From Sphingomonas phyllosphaerae FA2 (GTDB lineage: Bacteria; Pseudomonadota; Alphaproteobacteria; Sphingomonadales; Sphingomonadaceae), in the NCBI RefSeq assembly GCF_000427645.1, contig NZ_KE386571.1, positions 1,167,676 through 1,231,675 of the forward strand: a DNA stretch of 64,000 bases, written 5' to 3'. A program made the translations under genes and the position numbers. Positions 63,619-64,000 of this stretch are shown here, piece by piece. Position 1 is the first letter of the stretch; every line of letters begins with the position of its first letter. The notes beneath the pieces were generated by a model. The model did no database searches and had not been told where the DNA came from. It worked only from the letters and a program-made list of their open reading frames with translations.

Positions 63619-64000
63619 GTGAAGGACGAGAGCAAGAACTTCGTGCTGTTCGCGGTGATCGCGGCGCTGATCCTGTTCGGATGGCCGCTGATCCAGAGCC
63701 GCGTCTTCCCGACGGCGAACCCGCCCGCGACCAAGATGGTCGACGGCAAGAACAAGCCGCTGCCCAATCCCGCGGCGGACCCGACCGCCGACTCGCCCGC
63801 GGCGCTCCGCGACCGCACGGTGGTGCTGGCCGAGAGCCCGCGCGTTCGGATCGACACGCCCGCGCTCAAGGGCTCGATCAACCTGAAGGGTGCGCGGATC
63901 GATGATCTGGTGCTGACCCGCTACAAGGAATCGATCGCCAAGGATTCGCCGCCGATCCGGTTGTTCTCGCCCGCGGGGACGCAGGACGCCTATTTCGCAG
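63619..64000 (+). CDS. yidC: Membrane protein insertase YidC, 3' end beyond window, GTG start
   Basis: 127 residues are visible from GTG at 63619: KDESKNFVLFAVIAALILFGWPL is the first transmembrane helix, followed by a proline-rich linker and the start of the periplasmic domain (VRIDTPALKGSINLKGARIDDLVL), as in Gram-negative YidC. An in-frame earlier start is excluded by a stop. It completes the rpmH-rnpA-yidD-yidC order. Confidence 0.94.
   Translation, partial: MKDESKNFVLFAVIAALILFGWPLIQSRVFPTANPPATKMVDGKNKPLPNPAADPTADSPAALRDRTVVLAESPRVRIDTPALKGSINLKGARIDDLVLTRYKESIAKDSPPIRLFSPAGTQDAYFA

Overview
The window is GC-rich chromosomal DNA from an alphaproteobacterium of the order Sphingomonadales, most likely Sphingomonas or a close relative. 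The evidence is gene order (rpsB-tsf-pyrH-frr-uppS; pyrF-trpF-trpB-trpA-accD-folC; rpmH-rnpA-yidD-yidC), families typical of sphingomonads (UrcA, DUF5818-like, PEPxxWA-CTERM), direct-repeat LexA-type operators, and frequent GTG/TTG starts in overlapping genes. It looks like stable core chromosome: I see no prophage, insertion sequence, integrase, CRISPR array or plasmid gene.

Layout. 1-6.0 kb, minus strand: uppS (cut by the window edge), frr, pyrH, tsf, rpsB, then pssA and psd for phosphatidylethanolamine synthesis, with a small membrane-protein gene beside two LexA-type boxes. 6-13 kb: icd, tRNA-Ile2(CAU), an unusual histidine kinase, an Lrp regulator, a secreted TPR protein, yaaA and a short-chain dehydrogenase. 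13-24 kb: gyrA (TTG start), small DUF genes, an L,D-transpeptidase next to a coiled-coil lipoprotein, and trmFO. 24-27.5 kb: tyrosine/phenylalanine catabolism (phhA, hppD, hmgA) with a divergent Lrp regulator. 27.5-33.6 kb: lapA-pyrF-trpFBA-accD, then folC. 33.7-45 kb: DUF6628, AmpG-like permease, response regulator, rluB-rsmD, an MFS carrier, uvrD with a DUF5872 gene, UrcA, and a Pit phosphate transporter behind a Pho-box-like site. 45-54 kb: a secreted S9 peptidase, an MFS exporter, the tightly overlapping cvpA/Fe-S scaffold/kef/DUF423 operon, and radA. 54-64 kb: alaS, a PEP-CTERM protein, an M24 peptidase, a dicarboxylate symporter, comM, and rpmH-rnpA-yidD-yidC (yidC cut by the window edge).

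Two layers go beyond the gene list. First, eight complete palindromic intergenic elements plus one half element form four sequence families (A-D). All share one plan: arms begin CGTC, continue into a small hairpin, and two arms face each other. They look like REPIN-type elements mobilised in trans. Second, direct repeats GAAC-N7-GAAC, the LexA operator form of alphaproteobacteria, precede uvrD, radA and yaaA and occur twice near an 80-residue membrane protein gene, suggesting a local set of SOS genes that includes an undescribed small protein. Other candidates are a Pho box at pit, a Fur-like box at a CCC-motif DUF6628 gene, and a possible small RNA with tandem hairpins at 39.0-39.2 kb. All coordinates, motifs and pairings were read by eye; no database search was run.
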